Below are positions 20,863-30,800 of a stretch of 64,000 bases of DNA, piece after piece. The notes below the pieces were generated by a model, which had not been told where the DNA came from, did no database searches, and was given only the letters and a program-made list of their open reading frames with translations. This stretch comes from Zygotorulaspora mrakii. Its lineage: Eukaryota; Ascomycota; Saccharomycetes; Saccharomycetales; Saccharomycetaceae. The stretch covers positions 992,001 to 1,056,000 of the forward strand of contig NC_050725.1 in the NCBI RefSeq assembly GCF_013402915.1, given 5' to 3'. The translations under genes were made by a program, and so were the position numbers. The number at the start of each line of letters is the position of its first letter. Positions within the stretch are counted from its first letter, which is position 1.

Positions 20863-21261
20863 ATGAGGCCCACAGTGACGAAATTGGCAAGGGCATACAC
20901 ACCGATGATCAAGTTTGTTGGTGGTAAGCACCCTATTATTGAGCATTCCGGAGCTATTAAAGCGCATCCATGCTCTTTGGGGGGTTTGCTACCTGGTTCG
21001 AAGGACTGTGTTCCGGTGTCTGAATTCTTGAGGAATCAAAGACCATTTGAAGTGATTCCTTATAAGAACGCTAATAGGCCCCAGAAAGTCAAGTCCTCAA
21101 AGAGCGTTTCGGCGGGTGCCTCAAAATCGCAGTACGATTTTGTTCATAGGCCGCTGAAAGATAATGAAGTCAGCTCAATTTCACAGTTACCTGCGAGATT
21201 TAGATTCAAGCCTATAGGTGAATTGGAATCGGAGACGATCAATAACGGTGGCGCCTTGTGA
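20863..21261 (+). CDS. YMR31: YMR31/KGD4: subunit of the mitochondrial 2-oxoglutarate dehydrogenase complex
   Basis: Encodes 132 residues from the first ATG. The protein was first listed as a small mitochondrial ribosomal protein (MRPS36 family). It is now regarded as the adaptor (Kgd4) that holds the E3 subunit on the E1-E2 core of 2-oxoglutarate dehydrogenase. Diagnostic blocks are AYTPMIKFVGGKHP, HPCSLGGLLPGSKDCVPVSEFL, FVHRPLKDNE and LPARFRFKPIGELE. The family start (MxxxxRLAKxxYEPMIKFVG in S. cerevisiae) fits the ATG at 20863. An upstream in-frame extension may encode a longer isoform. S. cerevisiae YMR31 (YFR049W) sits next to RMD8 and PRE4, consistent with the interleaved order here. 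Confidence 0.95.
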   Translation: MRPTVTKLARAYTPMIKFVGGKHPIIEHSGAIKAHPCSLGGLLPGSKDCVPVSEFLRNQRPFEVIPYKNANRPQKVKSSKSVSAGASKSQYDFVHRPLKDNEVSSISQLPARFRFKPIGELESETINNGGAL

Positions 21262-21429
21262 TGACCTCACCGGGCATACGTCTTCGATCTACTGTTATTA
21301 CTATTATCGTTGTTATTATTATTTATATAATTACTTTTATTATTTCACGCAAGCTTTTATGAATATTAGATGTACTCTGTCAGACGTAGCAGATGTGAAC
21401 ACAGCTTTGAAGCTAGTTAGATAGCCTTT

Positions 21430-22533
21430 TTAAAGATGGAAAGTGAAACCGTGAACGGCCATTGAAAATATGATACCCTCGAGACCTTTGAGTAGCGCTT
21501 GCTCTCTTATCTCATCTAAAATCGTCAATCTTGGGTCTAGCCTGGCGCTGACTCTTTTCACATGCGATATTATCACTTCAAGTCCCTTCAGTGAATCCTT
21601 GCCAGCATACATATTCTGAAGACGCACTAAAGCATCAACCAGATGTACAGGCGAAAGGTGCCCATAGAGTTGACTTTCATCTGTTGACATAGAGCTAGAG
21701 CACTCGATAACTATTCCTCTGAGTTTGCCCTGGTCCACATGACCAGCAATGTACTTCAAGAGTCTGCAAAACAGACTTTTCTCAGCTCCAAGCGAAAAAT
21801 CTGCTTCTATATCGCCGCACACAAGCAGACAATTTTTGGTTTCCCTATCGCGAAACAGATAGACGGTGCTGTAGACACGCTTCATCGTCAGAACTGCGCC
21901 GTGACCATGATTGACTTGCAGCGGTATTATGTCCCACTGTGGGAAAACTGAACATCGATGACTTTTCAGATCCTTCAAAGTGCCTAACTGGAATCTCTCG
22001 TTGTCGCTTACCAAATCAGGCCACACAAGATCGTTGAATAGATGCTTTTTAAGTGCTTCCACTGTAAAGTCCAATCCCCATATTTTTTTTGATGCAAGTG
22101 AAGGGTTGTCTTCATATGCTAATGGTGAATTCAAAACCATCTCCGAAATGTGATCCAAATGGGCATGTGTAACATAATATTCTTTGATTCCATTATATAT
22201 TTCTATTGCCTTCATTCGGGTATTGCATAAACCCTCTTTATTTTCTAGATATGTTGTGATGTGACTCGGTAGTCCAAACTCCATATTACTATATGCATCA
22301 AAGAACTTGGCCGCTGGTTCAACGTCGTTGGCATAAAAACTTTCCACCATATCCGGATTAGCGTACGGTCCATATCGCGCTATCATACGAGTTATTTGAC
22401 CCGCGCCAGCACCGCCATCGACGCAGATAGATTCCACACCTCTAGTTCCACTTGGTCGTACCATGAAGCACTGTGTTACTCCGCCTTCGGGACCTCCAGA
22501 AGCTCCAAGGATTGTAAGTTCAAAGCTGTACAT
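21430..22533 (-). CDS. PDE1: PDE1: low-affinity cAMP phosphodiesterase (class II)
   Basis: Encodes 367 residues (369 in S. cerevisiae). Hydrolyses cAMP to AMP and damps Ras/PKA signalling. Class II metallo-beta-lactamase-fold phosphodiesterase: the zinc signature THAHLDH (His123, His125, Asp127, His128) is intact. Further metal and structural motifs, CGDIEADFSLG and YGHLSPVHLVDAL, follow. The N-terminus MYSFELTILGASGGPEGG is characteristic. In S. cerevisiae PDE1 (YGL248W) lies next to BRR6; here YMR31 is interposed, as expected for the pre-duplication order. Confidence 0.96.
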   Translation of the reverse strand: MYSFELTILGASGGPEGGVTQCFMVRPSGTRGVESICVDGGAGAGQITRMIARYGPYANPDMVESFYANDVEPAAKFFDAYSNMEFGLPSHITTYLENKEGLCNTRMKAIEIYNGIKEYYVTHAHLDHISEMVLNSPLAYEDNPSLASKKIWGLDFTVEALKKHLFNDLVWPDLVSDNERFQLGTLKDLKSHRCSVFPQWDIIPLQVNHGHGAVLTMKRVYSTVYLFRDRETKNCLLVCGDIEADFSLGAEKSLFCRLLKYIAGHVDQGKLRGIVIECSSSMSTDESQLYGHLSPVHLVDALVRLQNMYAGKDSLKGLEVIISHVKRVSARLDPRLTILDEIREQALLKGLEGIIFSMAVHGFTFHL

Positions 22534-23098
22534 GCCTTAGATCTCTCACCCCGCAAGAAAAAAGATTGATTATTGAAAATACGCTTTTGTAATTTTTTCA
22601 CGATCTGTGATCAAACTGTCATTTAATGGTTTTACACCCCTTCTTATTCGATATCGGCCTTTTTTCAAGAGAAAAGGTCATGTATACTCACAAATATACC
22701 CAGTTGAACTGCTTATAAAAGTACATGTTGAGGCGACCTTAACTATTTGCATCGATGCTTTTTAATTCAAGTGTCCCTGCTTTTTTGTAGTGAGTATCGG
22801 TAGCGTGGAAAGCGCTTTGCAGACAAGAAAAAGAAAAAATGGACCAGCATGTTTAATCTGGAGCACTTGGTCTGAAACGTTAAGCATTACATATGAAAAG
22901 GAACATTATTACTCCATGACGGCAATGGATCTTAACGAATTGAGTTGTCGGTAATAGGAGTTTTTACAGCTTCAGCATGGCGGATTGCGGACTTGGTTAC
23001 GGTGCAACGCATTTCTTGCCCCCTTGCATGGCTGTAGTCCAAGAAGTAAACAGCTTAATGCTTAGCGCAACGATGAGCTTTTATAACTACGTAAAATT
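22534..23098. other. Intergenic region PRE4 / PDE1 (565 bp)
   Basis: Upstream of PDE1 and downstream of PRE4, both on the minus strand. No ORF, tRNA or snoRNA signature was recognised. The sequence is AT-rich near PDE1 and more mixed near PRE4. Confidence 0.5.
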
Positions 23099-23896
23099 CT
23101 ATACAGTCTGTGTTCCGTAACCGCGTATATCTTTTGCAAAACCCCACACCATCTCACTCACTTCCTGGTTCTTCTTGAAAATTAGACCTTTATCGTTGTC
23201 GATAATTGCCAGCGAGTATTTTCTGGAGGAGCGTGCATCTCTGTAGTACAGCACTTTCATACACTCGACTATAGTCTTTTCAGCAGTCTCTAAGTTTGTC
23301 TTTTCAATGTCGGATTCATGATCAACAACCCTTCTCAACAGTGGCACGGCTAAATGTGCACCGAATCCAGTCGCTAGAGTAGGAGAAGAATATGTAACAC
23401 CGAGTAGATTAACGTATCTCAAAAACTGTTTGCCCTCTTCTACACCGGCAACGATCAGCGCATTCCACAGCGGATTCATTTTAGACCTGCGCTGATACAT
23501 TACTGCTGCCAAGTACTCGAACACGTAACTGGGTCTCAGAGACTCTTCGTCGTCAGCGCATGAATTATCGTAGTTGTTCTCCATTTCCATCTCATCAAGG
23601 AGACGTTCAATATGCTGCATATCGGAAATATCTCCAGAAATACCAACAACAGTATTCTTGCCCACGCAAATCAACCTTTCTATATCATTAAAACGTAGCA
23701 GAGAGCCGTATGATCCAAGGTTATCTGCCGCAATTATGACACCGTTGTCATACTGCATTGAAATTACAGAAGTACCAGTTACAATTGGTTGTTGAGTATT
23801 CATTTTTGGATATGGGGAGGCGTTGGCAATTGTATTATTGTAAGCTCCATACTGCTCATCGGAAGGTCTACCCCAATGGAAAGGATCGTGATTCAT
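23099..23896 (-). CDS. PRE4: PRE4: 20S proteasome beta-7 subunit
   Basis: Encodes 265 residues (266 in S. cerevisiae). A non-catalytic beta subunit of the 20S core. A propeptide of about 33 residues precedes TQQPIVTGTSVIS, the beginning of the mature beta-fold. GVIIAADNLGSYGSL and the later LATGFGAHLAVPLLR are typical beta-subunit blocks. The C-terminal tail GFAKDIRGYGTQTV, which in the known structure reaches into the neighbouring beta ring, is present. An Rpn4-type PACE element lies about 75 bp upstream of the start. Confidence 0.97.
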   Translation of the reverse strand: MNHDPFHWGRPSDEQYGAYNNTIANASPYPKMNTQQPIVTGTSVISMQYDNGVIIAADNLGSYGSLLRFNDIERLICVGKNTVVGISGDISDMQHIERLLDEMEMENNYDNSCADDEESLRPSYVFEYLAAVMYQRRSKMNPLWNALIVAGVEEGKQFLRYVNLLGVTYSSPTLATGFGAHLAVPLLRRVVDHESDIEKTNLETAEKTIVECMKVLYYRDARSSRKYSLAIIDNDKGLIFKKNQEVSEMVWGFAKDIRGYGTQTV

Positions 23897-23968
23897 TTCA
23901 AAGACTATCTAGTAATATAATACTCTTAACGGCAGTTCCGTTGAAGAAGTGGAGCGTGTATCAGTTAG

Positions 23969-23977
23969 GGTGGCGAA
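23969..23977 (+). promoter_or_regulatory. PACE (Rpn4) element upstream of PRE4
   Basis: GGTGGCGAA, one base from the consensus GGTGGCAAA bound by the proteasome regulator Rpn4, 73 bp upstream of the PRE4 ATG. It is plausible because the other proteasome gene in the window, RPN12, carries a perfect copy. Confidence 0.75.
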
Positions 23978-24173
23978 CAGAATAATTATATATCACTAAT
24001 TACTAAGTAATTCAATATCTCTATTAAAGGATACTAAAGCTCGGTAGGTCCGGGTAACCCTATAAATATAATACAGAGCGAATTGATGATACTCTGAATC
24101 TTGAATGCTTCTACTTGAGTTCCTATTCGAATTTGTTATCAGCTCAGCGTTTTATTTTGTAAATACTAATTAA

Positions 24174-25769
24174 CTAGACAACGACATACTCTTCACTCTT
24201 CAACGAGGTTATGATATCATAGGGCAAAGCTCTATCTTCTTCCCTGGAACTGATGACATTGTTGATTCCCATGCCAGTAATACTTTTGCCGTTGCTTTCA
24301 GTGTGTGCAAAGTCAATGTTCAATGGGAACAGTGCGTCTTCATCGCCCGATTCGATATTAAATCCAAAGACACCTGAAGATCCAGGAGAAATTGGATCAA
24401 CTTTTATACTAATACCCAATTCTTCATCAATGGAAATGATGCATGCATTAGATTCATTATTCTCGGTGTTTATAGAACAATTCTCGGTGTAAACAGGAAT
24501 TGTAAATAATATTTCTTCAATAGGCTGTTCATAATCGGGATTGACTTCATACTCTACAGTCACTTCAAACACACCTTCTTGTTCGTTGGAAGGAGAGACC
24601 CAGGTTGAAATATCCAGAGGCACCAATGTCTTATCATCAGCACTACCCACTTTGCGCCATCTAAGCACACCAAGACTTTTATCATTAGATGGGAACGCTT
24701 TTTCGCTGTCTCTTAAGCCGATCACCTTCGTTGACAGGAACGCGTTCTTATCAATATTGGGGTGTGTCTTAAATTGTAATGAGCGATCTTTTACTTGAAC
24801 AGAGTCATTCAACTTTAATTTGGCATGTGCCAATTCACGATCGTTAATACGAAGCTCAAGGACACCCTTTAGTTCAGAAGATGAGATAGCACCGTCTCTT
24901 GTTATTTCTGCATTAACAGTCTCTTTTATTAGAATCAAAATACCATTATTATCAGGCACATTTTCATCTGGTTCCTGCGGTCTTGATGCGGAGGACACAG
25001 CCGGACGAGAAGGTTTGACAATATTTCTCCTAGAGTTACCTCCTAATTTCATACCTCTACTACCGTGTCCTTCCCCTGCTCGTCCGCTCAAATCTTCAAT
25101 TGGTGCTTGAGATTTTAAGTATGACTCTTGGGCTGCAGGCGAAGCATGACTGTAATAACTGTTATATGCATTTGCGATATTCGGATCATTGCCAGGTGTA
25201 AAGTTCGAAACTGGGACACTGAAGTCAGTTGGATTAATTCCCATTTTTCTCTCCTGTTCTCTCCTTGCAATTTCCTTTGCACGACGCTTTCTCTCCTCGG
25301 TAGCTTCGAATTCTTTGTTACGCTCGATGATTTCTTGAATTCTCTCTTCGTGCGATTCCATTGACAGGTACGTGTTAACTTGAGTGATTGACAAGTTTTC
25401 CTTGTACCCCATGACAACGATCTCATCGAAGGAGCTCAATATTTCAAAAGCATTATCATACATTTCAGATTCCTCATAACTGTTCAAAGTACTGTTGACA
25501 GTTTGGGCGAATAGATTCAGTGTAGACAGATCCTGGATGATATTGGATTGGCGATTGGTGATTAAAATGATGTAATAGTCGTCAAATGGTTTATAAACAT
25601 ATCTCACATGCTCGTCCTCAACAAAGGTGTGCTCAGAAGAGAGATTGGCCACCAGACTTTGAAAGTTTGAAAGTAACTCCAATACACGATCTTTAGTGAT
25701 CTCCCTGAATTGTCTGGACAAGATAGCCTTTCCTGCGCGTGTTGTAATTGAAGCGGCTAAAACAACCAT
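24174..25769 (-). CDS. RET2: RET2: delta-COP subunit of the COPI coat
   Basis: Encodes 531 residues (546 in S. cerevisiae). Delta-COP belongs to the COPI coatomer that retrieves proteins from Golgi to ER. The N-terminal longin domain (about 1-140) begins MVVLAASITTRAGKAILSRQF. A charged linker with a coiled-coil-like segment (about 155-190, ERNKEFEATEERKRRAKEIA) contains the region that binds Dsl1-type tethers. A C-terminal mu-homology domain spans about 270-531. Adjacent to PRE4 as in S. cerevisiae (YFR051C/YFR050C). Confidence 0.96.
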   Translation of the reverse strand: MVVLAASITTRAGKAILSRQFREITKDRVLELLSNFQSLVANLSSEHTFVEDEHVRYVYKPFDDYYIILITNRQSNIIQDLSTLNLFAQTVNSTLNSYEESEMYDNAFEILSSFDEIVVMGYKENLSITQVNTYLSMESHEERIQEIIERNKEFEATEERKRRAKEIARREQERKMGINPTDFSVPVSNFTPGNDPNIANAYNSYYSHASPAAQESYLKSQAPIEDLSGRAGEGHGSRGMKLGGNSRRNIVKPSRPAVSSASRPQEPDENVPDNNGILILIKETVNAEITRDGAISSSELKGVLELRINDRELAHAKLKLNDSVQVKDRSLQFKTHPNIDKNAFLSTKVIGLRDSEKAFPSNDKSLGVLRWRKVGSADDKTLVPLDISTWVSPSNEQEGVFEVTVEYEVNPDYEQPIEEILFTIPVYTENCSINTENNESNACIISIDEELGISIKVDPISPGSSGVFGFNIESGDEDALFPLNIDFAHTESNGKSITGMGINNVISSREEDRALPYDIITSLKSEEYVVV

Positions 25770-26816
25770 TTTTCCGAAAGAAAAGACCTGAAGTTCACAA
25801 GCCTAGAATGCCCAATTAGCTCCTATCAGCTTTCAGTTTCCCACCCTATGCAAATACAGGTTCCTATTATAACCTACCGTGTTGTCAATCGTGTTTTTCA
25901 CAGAAATTGTTACCCTACTCGAGGGTGAAAATATTAATTATACATCGTATAGCACTACTCCTAATGTAAATAGACCTGGACTGCCTACCTACCGCATAGG
26001 ACAAGCATATCCTAGGTCATCGTTATATTGATCTTCCTACCACAAAATTGGAAATTACCGTGAATTGGCCCTTTGTGATTTTACAGAATTTTTTGAGTCC
26101 AGAAAGATCCTCTGGGATCGCGACACAAGGCTAGTTCTCGTTAAAACTATACTCTAATCGAGCGCTTTGTCTTTTCGATGCTAATGTGATGCTTGTTGTA
26201 GTATAAGTTACTGATTTCTATCAAGAATACTCACTTCTTTACGTAATAATTTCGGAATCATGGTGTGATACCCCCCTCGATCGTATTTTGCTTACTCCTC
26301 TTATTATCATAACTTGGTCAAAAAAAACAATTCAGCTTTGCTCTCCTTGCTCAAGGATATATGCTTTTCTCTAGTGTGCTAAAAGAGGGTACTCAAACTT
26401 CCGGCACAGATGCAGCTGACGAAGGGGATCTTCTAGCACTAATTCCAGTCTGCTGTTTAGTCTTTGTACAAAAAGAGAGTCCTCACTATTTTGAGGTGAA
26501 GAATTCACGAGCTCCTGCAGGTTACTTATTCTGTTGACAGAACTTCTCAATATGTGCTAGGCAAATTTTTTGGAATGAAGATGTTCTTTATGTTTTAGAC
26601 GTTACTTGAGACATATCGTGTAGCTTAGCCATTCGTGAATCTGCTAGAACTTCATCAAATTGCAAATTGTTGCATATAGTTTGAGCGCTGATACAAACTT
26701 CAAACCGCCTATTTTTCCGACGAAAGTTTCATGTGTTGTAAGGTCCGGAAACTCAGTATTACAGACCTAATGATAGACAAATTCAGCCAAAGAAATCTAC
26801 TCACATCGATGAGAAA
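25770..26816. other. 1.05-kb gene-free gap between RMR1 and RET2
   Basis: Long for this compact part of the window. No reading frame of 60 codons or more and no RNA gene was recognised. ZIP2, which lies between PDE1 and RMR1 in S. cerevisiae, is absent, so a decayed ZIP2 remnant here is possible. I could not recognise one in any frame. Confidence 0.4.
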
Positions 26817-27647
26817 TCATTTCCTCTCAATAGTCTCAGATTCGTTCTCCACTATTTCGAGCAATTCATCCGAATCCTGACCTGTTGTGCGCGTTTCTGC
26901 TAGCTCAACATCTTGCATTGGCACATTCTCGTCATCTACGCTCATTATGATCACTTGACTTTCAGGTGCACCAACTCCATCATCTAATATCAAAGGATGC
27001 GTCTTGTCATTGCTAAATGGCTGTATATTTTTGAATGTACCGCTGCTTTGAGCGAGCTCCACAAGAGCGTTGTAGCGAGAAACAAAGCGTGTTCTTGTCG
27101 TGATCAGAGCTTCCAGAAAAGGTGGCACCTCAGTCTCTGATTCAGCATCAGACCTCTCCTTTAGAATGCTGAAAATTGTGTGAATATCATTGAATGTAAT
27201 TTGGCTATTGTAGACGTTATCTTCGCAAAGCTTTATATCGAGAGATGGTATGTCGAAGAGTATTTCTTTCGACATGAAGGCAAGCTTACCATAATAACTT
27301 TCTAAAAAATGGCGTATCGAAACGAACAAGTTAGTGAAGTTTTGATGAATTTCCTTAGGGTCTTCCAATATGATGGGAATTACCTCTTCATCTTCATTAT
27401 TATCAGGATCATTATTGCAATCGAAAAGAAAAAAGGTGTCCTCATGGTATTTCAAAAAAACCTTGGGTGAAGGTTTTTGCAAAAGGACCTCGGCAGCTTT
27501 ACGAATATCATCTTCAGACACGACATTCACTAAACCGTTTCTACCGCCATCATCGTAATTACTTGATTCATTTTTCCCCTCATCGTATTCTAATAAATCC
27601 TCATCCACATCTTGATCGACTAGCGACACGCTAACGTCGTTCTCCAT
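26817..27647 (-). CDS. RMR1: RMR1 orthologue (meiotic recombination protein of unknown activity)
   Basis: Encodes 276 residues (241 in S. cerevisiae). S. cerevisiae RMR1 (YGL250W) is needed for normal meiotic recombination and gene conversion; its biochemistry is not established. Recognition rests mainly on position (next to HFM1, divergent, as in S. cerevisiae) and on conserved central stretches such as FLKYHEDTFFLFDC, IHQNFTNLFVSIRHFL and FLEALITTRTRFVSRYNAL. Both ends are acidic and low in conservation. The frame is open 44 codons upstream to a GTG, but the first ATG is at 27647. Confidence 0.85.
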   Translation of the reverse strand: MENDVSVSLVDQDVDEDLLEYDEGKNESSNYDDGGRNGLVNVVSEDDIRKAAEVLLQKPSPKVFLKYHEDTFFLFDCNNDPDNNEDEEVIPIILEDPKEIHQNFTNLFVSIRHFLESYYGKLAFMSKEILFDIPSLDIKLCEDNVYNSQITFNDIHTIFSILKERSDAESETEVPPFLEALITTRTRFVSRYNALVELAQSSGTFKNIQPFSNDKTHPLILDDGVGAPESQVIIMSVDDENVPMQDVELAETRTTGQDSDELLEIVENESETIERK

Positions 27648-27899
27648 CGTGTTTAGTTCAAACAGACGTACATTGTTTTTTATCAGAAAATATGTAAAGG
27701 CTATCCTTATTTGAAGTATACTTTTCGGCTTGTTGCCTCTTGGAAGAGCCGCGTGTAGTATTTTGTTTGAAAAGAACACCAGTTATAAAGAGCACATAAA
27801 ATTAGTCTCGCAGCTAGTTCTGAGCGGCAAGAGGGATAATTCTTTTCAGCTTTGGGTAGCAAGTAGATTTGTCTCAAGCTCTCCAAAAAACTTGCAGCT

Positions 27900-30800
27900 A
27901 TGGCAAAAAATCCACGAGAGTTGAAATCTCTATCGAAATATGTGGCAGATGGTAGGCTACCAACTATTTGTCCCACGCACATAGTACAGATACCCTTTGG
28001 CCGATAATAACTTACCGACAGCATAGACTAACATTCATACTGAGTTCAAAATCTGTTCGTGAAAGATTCAGTTGAGTCTAAGAATAAACATGTTAATAGC
28101 CGCGCAACGTTCAATATAGGCTTGAGTTACAATGCCATAATAGATGACGACGACAATGACCCATTCAACGGGGAGGACGATATAAGTGATTTGCTTGACG
28201 AACGAAAAATGTCTCTGCTGTCCAACAATTCATATGTTACTAATAATACATCGTTTGATTCTAGTAAATCCTTCACACCTATCAAAAAGAAAAAACGTTT
28301 GGCTAGCAAACAAATGGCTGCTAAAAACATGTGTCTTAATATAGATATCCTGCCTGATTTTTTTCGCAATACATTCTCATTTCAAAGATTCAATCGGATG
28401 CAGACGGAGGCATTTCCTGTACTTTACGATGGAGATGATAACTGCGTAGTATCAGCTCCAACAGGATCAGGAAAAACTGTTCTATTTGAGCTGGCCATTC
28501 TGCATTTGATAAATAGCTTCAAGGACACGATAGAAGAAATCAAAATTCTATACATTGCACCTATAAAGTCGCTCTGTTGTGAAAGATTTAAAGGATGGGG
28601 CCCATCCTTCTTGAATCTTAGCGTAGGAATGTTGACAGGCGATACCTCTTACCTAGAGACGGAAAATATTAAAAAATGCAACATTATTATTACGACGCCC
28701 GAAAAATTAGATCTTTTAACTAGAAAGTGGAAGGACTACGGTAACCTTTTTGGTCATGTCAAGTTAGTATTAGTTGATGAGGTTCATATCCTCAGAGAAA
28801 AAAGAGGAGCAACTTTGGAAGTGGTGCTTACAAGAATGAATACACTTTGTGCAATCATCAGAATTATTGCAGTAAGCGCCACAATTCCAAACATCGAAGA
28901 CGTCTCGGAATGGTTAAATTCCCAGGCTGAAAACAAGAGTACGAAAGTATTGTCTTTCGACGATACGTATAGACAAATTGATTTGAAAAAACACGTATAT
29001 GGATATTCCTTCCCAAACCAGAACGAATTTCAGTATGATTCGTTATACAACCTACGTTTGAGTGAAATTTTGAGAAAACATAGTGATCAAAGATCAGTCT
29101 TGATTTTTTGTCCAACAAGAGCGTCCACTGTGTCCACTGCAAAATTTATCATACGAAACTGCCCAAAATTACTAACGCAGCAACAATGCAGTTCTGGGTG
29201 CCGAATTAGAGATCACAACTTGTTCGAGTGTTTCAAAGAAGGTGTCGCTTATCATCATGCAGGACTTTCAACAGATGATAGAGGTGCGATAGAGCAAGCA
29301 TTTCTAGACGGTAATGTGAAAATATTATGCTCAACGTCTACACTTGCGATGGGGGTCAATTTGCCGGCCTACTTGGTAGTCATAAAGGGAACACGCATGT
29401 GGGCCTCCTCGATGTTTCAGGAGTACTCGCAACTGGATGTTCTTCAGATGATCGGGCGCGCAGGACGCCCACAGTTTGAGAGTGAGGGATGTGCTGTCAT
29501 CATGACAGAAACGAAAATGTCAAGTGTATACGAAAAGATGTTACATGGGACCGAATCACTGGAAAGTTCGCTTCATTTAGATCTTATTGAACATTTGGCA
29601 GCCGAAATTTGCCTCGGAACAATATATTCTTTAGAGACCGCTGTTTCATGGCTAAGGAACACTTTCTTTTATGTGAGACTAAAAAGAAATCCCTACAAGT
29701 ACAAAGAAGTCATAGATCTTTTTAGGAATGGAGCAAAGTGTGACTCACAGCTTTCAGACTTTTTGCTTAGTTCACTAGATAGTTTGACGAGGCACGGAAT
29801 AATTAAGCAGAGAAAAGGAAACCTGACTTGCACAGCCTATGGATATGCGATGAGCCGGCATTGTGTTTTATTTGAAACAATGCTTGTATTTCTTACAGCC
29901 GAGAAATCGCTTGATGTTGAAGGAGTGTTAAGGTTGTTAAGTTCTGCTAAAGAATTTGCTGAAATGAAAATGAGGCATAAAGAAAAAAGGCTTTACAGAG
30001 AGCTCAACTCATCGCCTTTTCTGAGGTACCCTTTCCTTACGAGAAAGAAGCAAAAGCAGATCATAGATAAGACCAATCAAAAAATATCGTTGTTAATACA
30101 GTATGAATTGGGTGGTCTGGAATACCCTAACACTAGCGGCGTATACGAAATGCATCAAACAATGGTGCATGATAAAATGCTGGTTTTGAGATATTGTTTT
30201 CGTCTTTTGAAATGTTTTGTGGATATTTTGGTCGAAAAGCGGGATGGTATTTCTCTCAAAAATACTCTATTTCTGATTAGATCTATATACGGGAGCTGCT
30301 GGGAAGATTCTGGTATGGCTCTGAGGCAACTGAAGTCAATTGGGCCGGCATCTGTCTTCAAATTCATTTCAAATGGTATCCGATCGATAGATGATGTTAG
30401 GAAGCTCAAGAACCAGCAGATTGAATGTTACTTGGGTCTGGGTATTGGAAATGGAGCGATAATAAAAGAAGATGCCAAACTTTTGCCCATTTTACATCTC
30501 GAATGTAAATTGAAAAGCTGTTCGGTTTCAGGCACAACAGTCGATTGCGTGTTCAAACTAGAGGTTTGCGCAGAATTCAAGTCCTCAATTTGGCATGGTC
30601 GTAATCTCTCGATCGATTTCGAAGCTTTCAAAACATCTGGTAGTATGCTAGATTTTAAAAGAATGAATCTGGCATATTTGAGAGCGCCTACAAGTTTTAC
30701 AGTTCCGGTGCGTATGTCCTCCGAAAATGATGCAGTAGAATTCACCATAAATTGCTCAGAGGTAGCAGGAATAGGTAAAACAATATTTTTTGGAGCTAAA

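Noticed and set aside
20724..20912. 62-codon hydrophobic minus-strand frame upstream of YMR31
   Set aside because: Starts at TTG, not ATG, and is the antisense of the presequence-like YMR31 extension.
25755..25785. TTTTTCCGAAAGAAAAG resembling centromere element CDEIII
   Set aside because: Overlaps the RET2 start codon; no AT-rich CDEII of about 80 bp and no CDEI at the right distance.
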